From Ignavibacteria bacterium (GTDB taxonomy: Bacteria > Bacteroidota > Ignavibacteria > Kapaibacteriales > UBA4661): 64,000 bases of DNA. Below are positions 45,338 through 54,718 of the stretch, piece by piece. Position numbers and translations under genes: made by a program. The notes beneath the pieces were generated by a model. The model was not told the DNA's origin and did not search any database. It saw nothing but the letters and a program-made list of their open reading frames with translations. The stretch lies in contig JAAFIV010000022.1 of assembly GCA_013298775.1 (NCBI GenBank), forward strand, positions 1 through 64,000. Reading direction: 5' to 3'. Each line of letters opens with the position of its first letter. Positions within the stretch are counted from its first letter, which is position 1.

Positions 45338-46336
45338 CTACCGCTCTGTTTCGCACCGACGCTGAATCACGTTCAGGATGTTGGATTGAATATCTTGCAT
45401 GATAGCTCCTGTCCACAAGCCCGCATACACATTGAAGGTTGTACTGAGGCGTTGCTCGCTGGACAGATGCAGCACGACATCACTTCCTTGTTCTTCGATG
45501 CGGTACGTGCCGTTCAATATATCAAAATATTTCCCACCAATGGTAACGTGTTCGTCTAAACTGCTTGGCGGAATACTGTCGGTATTGGCTTTAATGCTGA
45601 AACTGAGACGTTCTTGCTCCTGCCATTCCGTAATTGTTTCGGTGAAAACTACGCTCTTTTCAAACCGCGCATTGCGTACACCGCCGATGCCCTCATGCGA
45701 AAGAGTTGCTTCAATCGGCTTTGGAAAGCCAATCGCATGAAAAAAACTGGGTGTTTGCTCGTGTATCTGAATTGCCGGAACACGGGTAATATTCCGCCAA
45801 ACAACGGCTTTCGGCGCGTGAATGCGTATCTGGGAATGAACTGTTTTTATCGTGCCAGTGCCAGCAGCACCAGAAATGGTATGTTCAAGAGGAAGAAATG
45901 CGAAAGGAAAAAGAGCGAAGCACGCAAGCAGGAGAGAGCTTTGTGAGGCGGATGTTCTTGATGTGTAGCGTGCAAAAAATCTTGCACACAACCCACCAAC
46001 GCTACCAATCAGCGCAACAACGGGCGAAATAAATACCACGCAGATAAGACCTTCAAAGTTTGTCAGCAATGCGCCACACAGGAATAATGCTCCCGCGAGC
46101 CAGGGCAAAAGCAAGGCATACCACCATTTCGCACGCCATTCCTCGGGCGAATACCATACACTGAGGTAGCCAATTGCCAAAGGAACAAGAAAAATAAAGC
46201 TGATGGTCATTATCTCTGCTTCGAGTGCCATTCGCATGAGAAGACCATACGTCGCACCAAGTGTGATTGCCATAAGCGCAGCCACAACACGATGAGTGCG
46301 CAGGTATTCTGTCAGTCTTCCCCAAAAAGTGCGCAT
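45338..46336 (-). CDS. Membrane protein with SRPBCC-like C-terminal domain
   Basis: 332 residues. The N-terminal 160 residues hold about five hydrophobic spans. A periplasmic or cytoplasmic C-terminal domain (about 175-330) has the SRPBCC/polyketide-cyclase pattern: IRIHAPKAVVWRNITRVP at its start, GGVRNARFEKSVVFTETITE in the middle, and VVLHLSSEQRLSTTFN at the end. Such fusions are conserved but uncharacterised. The next upstream element is the repeat at 46451-46562. Confidence 0.72.
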   Translation of the reverse strand: MRTFWGRLTEYLRTHRVVAALMAITLGATYGLLMRMALEAEIMTISFIFLVPLAIGYLSVWYSPEEWRAKWWYALLLPWLAGALFLCGALLTNFEGLICVVFISPVVALIGSVGGLCARFFARYTSRTSASQSSLLLACFALFPFAFLPLEHTISGAAGTGTIKTVHSQIRIHAPKAVVWRNITRVPAIQIHEQTPSFFHAIGFPKPIEATLSHEGIGGVRNARFEKSVVFTETITEWQEQERLSFSIKANTDSIPPSSLDEHVTIGGKYFDILNGTYRIEEQGSDVVLHLSSEQRLSTTFNVYAGLWTGAIMQDIQSNILNVIQRRCETER

Positions 46337-46450
46337 AATGGCTTTTCCTTAACGTGTTCCTTGTGAAGGCGAGCAATGAAGGGCAAAAGATAGCTCACAA
46401 TGAGAGCAAACGTTATGAAAGTCCTACATGTATTGAGGACTTTTGCAAAC

Positions 46451-46562
46451 GGCGCAGACAAGAGTATCTGCGCTACCATCAGGCTTCGGTTTCATCAGGC
46501 TTCGGTTTCATCAGGCTTCGGTTTCATCAGGCTTCGGTAGGGCGGACACTCTTGTCTGCCCC
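46451..46562. repeat. GGCGCAGACAAGAG inverted repeat with expanded 16-bp tandem loop
   Basis: Arms near 46451-46477 and 46536-46562 (GGCGCAGACAAGAGTATCTG / CACTCTTGTCTGCCCC) flank four tandem copies of CATCAGGCTTCGGTTT at about 46478-46541. It belongs to the family at 161-235 and 27965-28044, whose loops are not expanded. Confidence 0.88.
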
Positions 46563-46596
46563 ATGAAACAAAGCATTTGCGAAAGTCCTGCCTCAT

Positions 46597-48105
46597 TTAT
46601 TTCTTAATACCAAGCCGTTCGGTCAGTATTTGCATTGCATTTTGGATGCGCTCATCTGTTTCAAGGTAATTCGAGATAACTTGGCATGAATGAATCACCG
46701 TCGTATGGTCGCGTCCGCCAAAGTGCGAGCCGATGCTTTTGAGCGAAAGCTGCGTATTTTGCTTGATGAGGTACATGGCGGTCTGGCGGGCAATCACCAC
46801 TTCTTGTTTGCGTGTTTTCCCCACCAAGAGCGGCAAGGCAATATCATAATACTCCGAAACGCTTGCAATGATAGATTTGACCGATACTTCACGCGGTGTC
46901 TGCTCACTTGCAATACCCTTGACGACTTCCTTTGCTAAGTCGTGAGTTAGCTCGCGTCCGTCCAGCGAAACTTTTGCGAGAAGGCTAATTAAGCAGCCTT
47001 CCAATTCGCGGACGCTGGAAGTAATGTTTCGCGCTAAATACTCAACTACATCGCCCGGGAGTTCGGTGCCTTCGTCGGCGGCTTTGCGTTGGAGAATTGC
47101 CATGCGCATTTCAAAATCTGGTGGCTGTACATCGGCGGTCAAACCCCACTGGAAGCGAGAAATGAGGCGGTCGTCCACGCCTTGAATCTCTTTTGGCGGC
47201 TTATCGCTGGTGAGAATAATTTGCTTGCCCGATTGATGCAGTGCGTTGAAGGTGTGAAAGAAATTATCCTGCGTTTTTTCTTTGCCGCTAAAGAATTGAA
47301 TATCATCCACAATTAAAATATCAATGCTGCGGTAAAAGTTGGTAAACTCATTGATTTTACCGTTTTGAATGGCATTGACGTATTCCATCGTAAAGCGTTC
47401 GCTATTCGTGTAAAAAACCCGAATGCGAGGATTGTTCTGCTGTGCGCGGTTGCCAATGGCATGAATAAGGTGCGTTTTCCCCAAACCCGTATGACCATAG
47501 AGAACAAGCGGATTATACTTCGTGCGCCCTGGATTTTCTCCAATAGCAATCGCCGCAGCAACAGCAAGTTGATTGCTTTCACCGCGAATGAAATTCTCAA
47601 ACGTATAGTTTGGATTCAAATAGCTAGGAAAATTCTGGGGAACGCTCTGCGCCTCTTGCGCAAAGGGCAAATGGCTTTGTTGGAAGGCTTGCGTAACGGG
47701 CGTAGAAGGCACAGGATGTTGCTGACGGAATGCGGGCAGCCGAATGGTGCGGTCTTCAGCCGTTTCATCAGATTTTTCCACCACAACTTGGTATTGGAGT
47801 TGTGCGTTTGTCCCCAGAATCTGTCCGACGACTTTTTGTAAGAGCGTATAGAAATGCTCTTCAATCCATTCGTAAAAAAACTGGCTGGGAACTTGAATGG
47901 TGAGCTTGTTGTTGTTCCACGACAGCGCACGAATGTTCTCAAACCATGTTTTGAAGACTTGTTGCGATACATTATCGCGAATAATCACGAGGCACTTCTG
48001 CCATAATTCGGCAGCAAGAGGGTCGCTTTCAAGCATGGTGACGTGCTTGGCATGCTCCATCGGAAGCTGTTCTTTTGAAATCAGTGTTGTAGCGTCTTGG
48101 GGCAT
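46597..48105 (-). CDS. dnaA: Chromosomal replication initiator protein DnaA
   Basis: 502 residues. Domain I starts at LWQKCLVIIRDNVSQQVFKTWF. The AAA+ domain has NPNYTFENFIRGESNQLA, Walker A in YGHTGLGKTHLIHAIG, Walker B in ILIVDDIQFFSGK, and the Arg finger-like stretch DRLISRFQWGL. The C-terminal DNA-binding domain has GGRDHTTVIHSC. The linker (about 100-165) is Gln/Pro-rich. Start ATG 48103-48105 is preceded by GAAGGA; an internal Met16 is less likely. dnaN and recF are not adjacent. DnaA-box-like sites lie just upstream. Confidence 0.97.
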   Translation of the reverse strand: MPQDATTLISKEQLPMEHAKHVTMLESDPLAAELWQKCLVIIRDNVSQQVFKTWFENIRALSWNNNKLTIQVPSQFFYEWIEEHFYTLLQKVVGQILGTNAQLQYQVVVEKSDETAEDRTIRLPAFRQQHPVPSTPVTQAFQQSHLPFAQEAQSVPQNFPSYLNPNYTFENFIRGESNQLAVAAAIAIGENPGRTKYNPLVLYGHTGLGKTHLIHAIGNRAQQNNPRIRVFYTNSERFTMEYVNAIQNGKINEFTNFYRSIDILIVDDIQFFSGKEKTQDNFFHTFNALHQSGKQIILTSDKPPKEIQGVDDRLISRFQWGLTADVQPPDFEMRMAILQRKAADEGTELPGDVVEYLARNITSSVRELEGCLISLLAKVSLDGRELTHDLAKEVVKGIASEQTPREVSVKSIIASVSEYYDIALPLLVGKTRKQEVVIARQTAMYLIKQNTQLSLKSIGSHFGGRDHTTVIHSCQVISNYLETDERIQNAMQILTERLGIKK

Positions 48106-48392
48106 AAATATCCTTCACGTCATGAAATCTTCCCATCAAAGATTTCACGACCTGCGTTAAAGCACAAAATATTGTGAACGAAATAGCGTTAAAGCCTGCG
48201 CCGCTTTCACACGAGGAATGGTGAAAACAACTATCCGAGAGAAGAGGGTGTCGAAGTACCGCATGCAAAGGTACAACTCGGAATGAACGGGCTTCATTGA
48301 AATTGAGGTGAAGCAATTTTGCGATTTTTGTGCGTCCCGCCAAAAAGATTTTTTTTGCCTCCGCATAATTTTTCTGTTGGATTTCTGTGCTG

Positions 48393-48640
48393 TGTGGATA
48401 AGTTTCGGGAAAGTTGTTGAAATTGAAACCACTTGCTCAAAAACGCGGTAAATCTCTTTTGCTGAGGAAAAGTTTTCCACAGTTTTCCACACAGAGCAAA
48501 ATAGTCGTGGAAAACAAAATAAAAACCTTGCAAGCGAGTATTTGTCAGGTATTGAGGGAAGTTGCCGATATTACGAATGCGTAATACCACCGTCGTTTGG
48601 AGCTTCCGCTATACGAAAGACGAGGAAAACTTTTTCCACG
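48393..48640. other. Candidate oriC with DnaA-box-like sites
   Basis: The perfect DnaA box TGTGGATAA is at 48393-48401. One-mismatch boxes TTTTCCACA lie at 48473-48481 and 48483-48491, and CGTGGAAAA at 48506-48514 and TTTTCCACG at 48632-48640 are similar. An A-rich stretch follows at 48511-48532. Genes to the left (33.6-48.1 kb) are minus strand and most to the right are plus strand. Function is inferred; 48641-48741 and 48822-48939 show nothing else. Confidence 0.65.
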
Positions 48641-48741
48641 CATCTCTGCCGCTACTTGGCTGCATCAAGGATTTTTCGCATTTTTGAGGTCGGTAACTAA
48701 GTACACAACAAAATCTCTGAGGGGTTAATAATATCAGGTTT

Positions 48742-48821
48742 TAGTGGCACAGACATTCTTGTCTGTGTTTTCCGCTTGAACCCCTTACTAACACTCACAG
48801 ACAAGAATGTCTGTGCCACTA
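48742..48821. repeat. Perfect 26-bp inverted repeat, CACAGACAAGAATGTCTGTG family
   Basis: Arms 48742-48767 and 48796-48821 are identical to those of the 5478-5556 copy (26-mer exact); the loop is related but reversed. The two copies are 43 kb apart, so the sequence is a conserved dispersed element. Confidence 0.9.
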
Positions 48822-48939
48822 CTGCAGAAATTTTGTCGTGTACTGAGGGTCAGTACACAACATACAATCAGCGTTATCGTCCATTGCTGGTGTTCACCAT
48901 CGTTTTGCATCTGTTTTCCATCATTTTGCCCCGAAAGAT

Positions 48940-49983
48940 ATGTCCTTGTTGAAAAAATTTGTCCTTCTCGTTGCCGTTCCATGTATTGCGGGACTTGGCA
49001 TTCTTGGCTACTTTACGTACCAACTCAATCAGAAAGTTGAACTTGCTGCGCCAATAGAATTTTATATTGGTCCAAAAACCAGTTTATTTGGCGCAATTGA
49101 GCAATTGGAAAATCGTTCTATTGTTCAAGCTCCACTCGCAGCCCGCATCTTTGCTCGTGCAACGGCATTGTTCACAGGGAAAAGTGTTCAACGCGGCGTG
49201 TATGAAGTGAAGCCTGGAATGAAGCTCTACGAAGTCATTGCTCAACTCTTTTCTGCACGGGCATTGCAAACGGTCAATGTTACCTTCCAAGAGGGTATTC
49301 CACTCAGGAAATATGCGGATATTGCCTCCGAAAAAATTGGTTTTTCAAAGCAAGAATTTTTGCGTATTCTCTTTTCCGATTCCCTCCGCAAGGCGCGTAA
49401 TATCACGTCGGCGACCATAGAAGGCTATCTTATGCCGAACACCTACGAATTTTACAAACACACGCCGCCCGCAGAAGTCATTGATAAACTTTTGAATGAA
49501 CAAGACGAATTCTGGGAAAGCCTGAGCAGCACAGGAACACTGAAAATAACACGCGTACAAGCTCTAACGATGGCTTCCATTGTCGAAGCAGAAACGCCTG
49601 TGGACGACGAAAAACCACGCGTTTCGGGCGTGTATTGGAATCGTCATAAAATCGGAATGAAACTCGAAGCCGACCCAACCGTGCAATACGCACTCGACTT
49701 ACAAAACCCCAAACGCGAGAGCCGACGCTTGCTCTACCGCGATTTAGAAATTGATAGTCCCTATAACACTTACAAATACACTGGTCTGCCGATTGCGCCT
49801 ATCAATTCGCCCGGACGTGCAGCTATTCGTGCCGCGCTCGCTCCAGAAGCGCATAATTTCTACTACTTCGTGGCAAAGCTCGATGGCACAAACACCCACA
49901 CCTTCACACGCAATGGCGCGGAACACCAGCAAGCCGTCGCGCTCTTTCGCGCACGCCGCCGCGCTGCGCAGCAAAAAGGCTAA
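48940..49983 (+). CDS. mltG: Endolytic peptidoglycan transglycosylase MltG (YceG-like)
   Basis: 347 residues; cleaves nascent glycan strands and helps release them during growth. One N-terminal transmembrane helix (about 5-25, FVLLVAVPCIAGLGILGY) anchors it. A LysM-like segment lies at about 35-110. The catalytic domain has GYLMPNTYEFYKHT and the essential Glu in TMASIVEAET, then VYWNRHKIGMKLEADPTV and GLPIAPINSPG. Complete. Start MSLLKKFV at ATG 48940. Confidence 0.95.
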   Translation: MSLLKKFVLLVAVPCIAGLGILGYFTYQLNQKVELAAPIEFYIGPKTSLFGAIEQLENRSIVQAPLAARIFARATALFTGKSVQRGVYEVKPGMKLYEVIAQLFSARALQTVNVTFQEGIPLRKYADIASEKIGFSKQEFLRILFSDSLRKARNITSATIEGYLMPNTYEFYKHTPPAEVIDKLLNEQDEFWESLSSTGTLKITRVQALTMASIVEAETPVDDEKPRVSGVYWNRHKIGMKLEADPTVQYALDLQNPKRESRRLLYRDLEIDSPYNTYKYTGLPIAPINSPGRAAIRAALAPEAHNFYYFVAKLDGTNTHTFTRNGAEHQQAVALFRARRRAAQQKG

Positions 49984-50199
49984 GTCATAGCAAAAGCCAG
50001 CATTACTGGTGCCTCACCTCTAAGCGGGTAAGGCAAAAAGGGCATTATTTGGGTATGCAAAAAAGAAATGGGTGAACAGGAAGAATTTCTCGGCTGTGTT
50101 TTGTATATTCCATTCTTGAATTGAAATACAATGAATTGAAATACAATCGTGATACAATCGTACTATCCTTTCTTTTTCACCTCTCTATTTTGTGTGTTT

Positions 50200-53076
50200 A
50201 TGAATGCTCTTTCCTTTGTTGCCGCACCACCACTCGCTCGCAGGGCATGGTTGCGCATAACTACTCTCCTCTTCCTGAGCGTGCTTATCTGCTTTGTGTT
50301 TTTGTCCAGCGTGGCAAATGCGCAGATTATCCAAGTAACGCCCATTTTTCCAACGGCAAACGATTCCGTTACCATCATTTACGACGCAAGCAAGGGTACA
50401 GGCGGCTTGCGGGATGTTGCGACGGTCTTTGCGCATACAGGCGTGATTACCAATCGCAGCAATAATCAGTGGAAATACGTCGTCGCGCCGTGGGGGACGG
50501 ATAACCCCAAAGTCCGCATGGAAGCTCTGGGAAACAACCTTCACCGCATCCGTTTTCAAGTGCGTAGTTACTACGGTGTTCCCGCCGATGAAGAAGTTCT
50601 GCGCCTCGCCTTTGTCTTCCGCAATGTGGACGGCTCGCGCGAAGGCAAAGACGACCGTGGCGGCGATATTTTTTACACGGTGTATCCCGTTGGCAGCTTC
50701 AATGCGAAATTACTTTTGCCCGAAACGAAGTCTTTTTTTGCACAGCGTGGCGATAGTGTGAACATCCAGTTTGTGGCTTCAACGCAAGCAACTGTCAGCC
50801 TTACCGAGAATGGACGCGAAATTGCTAACGCAACAACCTTCGACTTTAGAGGACGCTACGTCGTGACGGCATCGGAAGGGCAAATACTTTTGCGCCTTAC
50901 CGCTCGCTCTGGCACCAACACGGTTACAGATTCCATTTCTATTACTGTTCGCGGAAATGTCCCTGTGGCAGCTCTTCCGGCGGGCATCCGCGAGGATGGC
51001 ATCACCTACGATTCCGACTCCAGCGCAGTATTTGTGCTGTTCGCGCCCAATGTTCCGTTTGTCTATTTGATGGGCGATTTTAATAATTGGCAACTCACAA
51101 CACAAATGAACCGCACACCCGACGGAAACCGTTACTGGGTGCGGGTTGGAGGGCTTACACCGCGCCGCGAGTATGCTTTTCAATATCTCATCAACGGTAC
51201 GGTGCGCACACCCGACCCCTACGCAGACAAAATCCTCGACCCCTTCAACGACGGGCAAGTCGTGAGCGAAGGACGCTACCCGAATTTGCTTGCATACCCG
51301 ACAGGACGTACAACAGGCATGGTCGGGGTGATTCAGCCAGGACGCGCTCCTTATCCTTGGAAAGTGAATAATTTCCGTCGTCCCGCCAAAGGCGACCTCG
51401 TTACCTACGAACTCCTCATCCGCGATTTCAACGACCGCCGCACCTTCCGCGCCGCAATGGATTCGCTGGGCTATTTGAAACGCTTGGGTGTGAATTGTAT
51501 CGAAATGATGCCTGTGATGGAATTTGACGGCAACCAGAGCTGGGGCTACAATCCTGCCTTCCACTGCGCAGTGGACAAATACTACGGCACAGAGGCGGAT
51601 TTGCAAACATTCATCGACAGCGCACACGCGCTTGGTATTGCGGTAGTGCTGGACATGGTGCTGAATCAAGCAACCGGCTCAAGCCCGCTCTACCAGATGT
51701 ATCCCGCCGCGACGAATCCCTATTTTAACGCCGTTGCAACGCATCCTTTCAACGTGTTCAATGACTTCAACCATGAGTACGTTGGAACGCAACTGTTCGT
51801 GGACCAAGTGAATCGCTGGTGGCTTCGCCGCTACCGTTTTGACGGTTTCCGCTTTGATTTGTCGAAAGGATTTACCCAGCGCAATAGCGGCACAAACGTT
51901 GGCGCGTGGAGTGCGCGTGATACCTCGCGTATTCGCCTTCTGAAGCGCATGGCAGATGCTATCTGGCGCACCGATTCGACCGCTTACGTAATTTTGGAGC
52001 ATTTCGCCGACAACTCCGAAGAAACGGAACTCGCAAATTACGGTATGATGCTCTGGGGAAATCACGTGTTCAATTTCAACGAAGCAACAATGGGCTATCA
52101 CGGCAACGGCGGACGCAATTCCGACTTTAGCGGCTTGTGGTTCAAACAACGTGGCTGGAATAGCCCGCACTTACTGGGCTACATGGAAAGTCACGACGAA
52201 GAACGCCTCATGTTCAAAAATATTCAATTCGGAAATAGTGCTGGCTCGTATTCCACCAAAGACACGGCAACGGCTCTGGAGCGCATGAAAACTGCCGCCG
52301 CGTTCTTCTTCACGATTCCGGGCGCGAAAATGATTTGGCAATTTGGCGAACTTGGCTTTGATTATTCCATCAACTGGCCCTCTGGACGCGAGGATTCACG
52401 CCTTGCCATCAAGCCCGCTCGCTGGGATTATCTCCAAGACCCGCGCCGTCGCTCGCTTATGCAGGTGTATGCAGAATTGGCAAAGCTGAAAACCACGCAG
52501 CCAGTCTTCCGCAGCGAAAACGTCCGCCTCGCGCTGAATGGCGAACTGAAGCGCATCAACATCACCGACCCCACGAATAACGTAACTATCATCGGCAATT
52601 TCGGCGTTACCCCCGCCGCGATTGTCCCGAACTTCCAACGCGTCGGCACGTGGACGGACTTCTTCACGAACACGATGCAAATGATTCGTGATACCGCAGC
52701 ACCAATCATGCTGCGTCCAGGCGAGTTCCGCATCTATTCCACCACGCCATTTCCTGCGCCGCCAAGTGGCTTAGTTACGAGCGTGAAAGAAGAAAACCGC
52801 GTCCAAAGCCTGATGCAATCCAGCGCGTATCCGAATCCCGCTTCCGAAGCCGCAGAAATACGCTTCTCGTTGGAGCAAGCAAGCGCGGTCAGTATCAAAA
52901 TTTACGATGCGCAAGGGCGGGAAATCACGACGCTTCTGCCCAGCACACGCCTAGAGCGCGGTTCGCACAGCTACGTTTGGATGGCAAGCAATGACGCGGT
53001 TTCCGACGGTGTGTATTTCTATCGCATTGCGACGGAAAGCCGCATGGAGACAGGAAAGATTATCGTAGTACGGTAA
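50200..53076 (+). CDS. Secreted GH13 alpha-amylase-family enzyme with type IX sorting domain
   Basis: 958 residues from ATG 50200 (MNALSFVAAPPLARR, signal peptide ending in VANAQ). Two N-terminal beta-sandwich regions, then a CBM48-like domain (FVYLMGDFNNWQLTTQMN near residue 290), then a GH13 barrel: GVNCIEMMPVMEF, nucleophile Asp in DGFRFDLSKGF, acid/base Glu in VILEHFAD, and third Asp in MESHDEERL. The last 85 residues (SSAYPNPASEAAEIRFSLEQ start) form a T9SS sorting domain closing YRIATESRMETGKIIVVR. Probably cleaves alpha-1,4 or 1,6 glucans outside the cell. Specificity not resolved. Confidence 0.93.
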   Translation: MNALSFVAAPPLARRAWLRITTLLFLSVLICFVFLSSVANAQIIQVTPIFPTANDSVTIIYDASKGTGGLRDVATVFAHTGVITNRSNNQWKYVVAPWGTDNPKVRMEALGNNLHRIRFQVRSYYGVPADEEVLRLAFVFRNVDGSREGKDDRGGDIFYTVYPVGSFNAKLLLPETKSFFAQRGDSVNIQFVASTQATVSLTENGREIANATTFDFRGRYVVTASEGQILLRLTARSGTNTVTDSISITVRGNVPVAALPAGIREDGITYDSDSSAVFVLFAPNVPFVYLMGDFNNWQLTTQMNRTPDGNRYWVRVGGLTPRREYAFQYLINGTVRTPDPYADKILDPFNDGQVVSEGRYPNLLAYPTGRTTGMVGVIQPGRAPYPWKVNNFRRPAKGDLVTYELLIRDFNDRRTFRAAMDSLGYLKRLGVNCIEMMPVMEFDGNQSWGYNPAFHCAVDKYYGTEADLQTFIDSAHALGIAVVLDMVLNQATGSSPLYQMYPAATNPYFNAVATHPFNVFNDFNHEYVGTQLFVDQVNRWWLRRYRFDGFRFDLSKGFTQRNSGTNVGAWSARDTSRIRLLKRMADAIWRTDSTAYVILEHFADNSEETELANYGMMLWGNHVFNFNEATMGYHGNGGRNSDFSGLWFKQRGWNSPHLLGYMESHDEERLMFKNIQFGNSAGSYSTKDTATALERMKTAAAFFFTIPGAKMIWQFGELGFDYSINWPSGREDSRLAIKPARWDYLQDPRRRSLMQVYAELAKLKTTQPVFRSENVRLALNGELKRINITDPTNNVTIIGNFGVTPAAIVPNFQRVGTWTDFFTNTMQMIRDTAAPIMLRPGEFRIYSTTPFPAPPSGLVTSVKEENRVQSLMQSSAYPNPASEAAEIRFSLEQASAVSIKIYDAQGREITTLLPSTRLERGSHSYVWMASNDAVSDGVYFYRIATESRMETGKIIVVR

Positions 53077-53083
53077 TCGCAAA

Positions 53084-53203
53084 CGTCTTCCCGTCAGGCG
53101 GCTGTTATCACAAGGGCAGTAGCCGTCTGGCGGGTGCTGTGCGAGGGAAACACCTGCCAGACGGCAGCGTTCACGCACTCCTCAGCCGCCCGACAGGAAG
53201 ACT
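53084..53203. repeat. Type A interspersed palindrome (without GTAACTGGTCAG ends)
   Basis: CTTCCCGTCAGGCGGCTG at the left pairs with CAGCCGCCCGACAGGAAG at the right; the interior contains GTTATCACAAGGGCAGTAGCC. Orientation as in 13982-14127. Confidence 0.85.
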
Positions 53204-53314
53204 TGAGCAGCTCACAAGCAATTCCACAACAAGTGTCTGTGCCACCGAAGCCAGTTTGGAAGCGGTTACACGGACACTTTTTATTTGTAATTTTTATGCA
53301 CATTCTTGAGGTTT

Positions 53315-54604
53315 ATGGTGTTTCGCTTTTTTTTCTCGGTCATTATCGTATTCTCCTTTGCCGCAAGCCTCGTATCTGCGCAGCCTAACAGCACCTTTCG
53401 CTACGATGTGAAAAATGGAATTGACGTTCTGGCAGCGCAGAGTTTTGGTCTCGTGGAAGGCAAAAAAATTGTGTTGGTAACGAATCAAAGCGGGCGCACA
53501 CGGCAGATGGTTTCTACCTTGGAAGCATTGCAGCAATCGAAAACGTGTACGATTTTATCCGTTCTTACGCCCGAACATGGCTATTTTGGCGTACAGCGAG
53601 CGGGCGAAACGGTGAAGGATTCCGCCGAAACCGTGCGTGGAATCAAGGCTTCATCGCTGTTTGGGAAGGAACGCCGTCGTCCCTCAAAAGAAACGCTCGC
53701 GCCCTGCGATGCGGTTGTGTTTGATATTCAGGATATTGGTTTGCGCGGCTACACCTACCTTTCCACCTTGTATTGGGTGATGGATGCTTGCGCCGAGTAC
53801 GATAAACCCTTGATTGTGCTGGACAGACCCAATCCGCTTGGCGGGAAAATTATTGATGGAATGGTCTTGGATACAGCATTTACCTCGTTTGTAGGCATTG
53901 CGCCGATTCCCTACGTGCATGGTTGTACGGCAGGAGAATTCGCGCTTATGGTCAATGGCGAAGGCTGGCTCACCGACGATGCTACAAGCAAGAAAGCCCG
54001 TAAATGCTCACTCACGGTCATTCGCGCCGAAGGCTGGCAACGCTGGATGACGTGGGAAGATACAGATTTTAAGTGGATTCCAACCTCGCCGCACATCCCA
54101 ACGGCGGACGCTATTCGTGGCATGGCACTCACGGGCGTGTACGGGGAACTAGGCTTGCTCAGTGTCGGCGTGGGCTATACCTTGCCCTTTCAAATGTTCG
54201 CCGCACCAACGCTGAACACCGCATTATTGCTAGAAGGCGTACGCAAGCAGAACCTTTCTGGCATTACTGCCATTCCCACACGCTTTCGCCCCTTTTACGG
54301 AAAGTTTGCGAATGCTGATTGCAACGGCATTTTGTTTATCTTCACGCCCGACGGACAAAAATTCAAACCATTCTCTGCGGGGCTAGATTTCATGCTGGCT
54401 TTGCGCACCTTGCAGCCAGAACTTTTTAATCCGAAAAACATTGCTGAAAACCTCAAAACGATGTTTGCAAAAGTTGCGGGAACGGATAAACTCTTTGAAA
54501 TGCTGTTTGTGAAAAAGTCCTCAGACGAGGAAATACGCCGCTTTGCGCAACGTGGCGTGAAAGAATTTACAGAATTGCGAAAGAAGTATTTGTTGTATGA
54601 TTAG
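53315..54604 (+). CDS. DUF1343 protein, NamZ-like exo-beta-N-acetylmuramidase
   Basis: 429 residues from ATG 53315, with GAGG just upstream; a TTG at 53306 adds three codons. Signal peptide (VIIVFSFAASLVSAQ). DUF1343 landmarks: VLVTNQSGRTR, LTPEHGYFGVQRAGE, FDIQDIGLRGYTYLSTLYW, LDRPNPLGGKIIDG, VHGCTAGEFALM. The family member NamZ of Bacillus cleaves terminal N-acetylmuramic acid from muropeptide-free glycans, so a role in cell-wall recycling is likely. It lies in the same wall-related region as mltG. A strong terminator follows at 54655-54700. Confidence 0.88.
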   Translation: MVFRFFFSVIIVFSFAASLVSAQPNSTFRYDVKNGIDVLAAQSFGLVEGKKIVLVTNQSGRTRQMVSTLEALQQSKTCTILSVLTPEHGYFGVQRAGETVKDSAETVRGIKASSLFGKERRRPSKETLAPCDAVVFDIQDIGLRGYTYLSTLYWVMDACAEYDKPLIVLDRPNPLGGKIIDGMVLDTAFTSFVGIAPIPYVHGCTAGEFALMVNGEGWLTDDATSKKARKCSLTVIRAEGWQRWMTWEDTDFKWIPTSPHIPTADAIRGMALTGVYGELGLLSVGVGYTLPFQMFAAPTLNTALLLEGVRKQNLSGITAIPTRFRPFYGKFANADCNGILFIFTPDGQKFKPFSAGLDFMLALRTLQPELFNPKNIAENLKTMFAKVAGTDKLFEMLFVKKSSDEEIRRFAQRGVKEFTELRKKYLLYD

Positions 54605-54654
54605 GCATCAAACATTTACGTAGTTTCTATATTCCAATACCACTAGAAAAAGCC

Positions 54655-54700
54655 AAAGCCCGCATTACTCCTTGTTGTTGAGTAATGCGGGCTTTTTTTT
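54655..54700 (+). terminator. Rho-independent terminator between NamZ-like gene and HPr
   Basis: Perfect 15-bp stem AAAGCCCGCATTACT / AGTAATGCGGGCTTT around an 11-base loop, then TTTTT. Ends the plus-strand DUF1343 gene; the minus-strand HPr gene ends 20 bases beyond it, so it may act in both directions. Confidence 0.95.
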
Positions 54701-54718
54701 ATGAGATTACGATGGAGC

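Noticed and set aside
50779-51669. Minus-strand ORF opposite the GH13 gene (296 aa)
   Set aside because: Shadow of the GH13 gene; the plus-strand product has catalytic residues in the right order.
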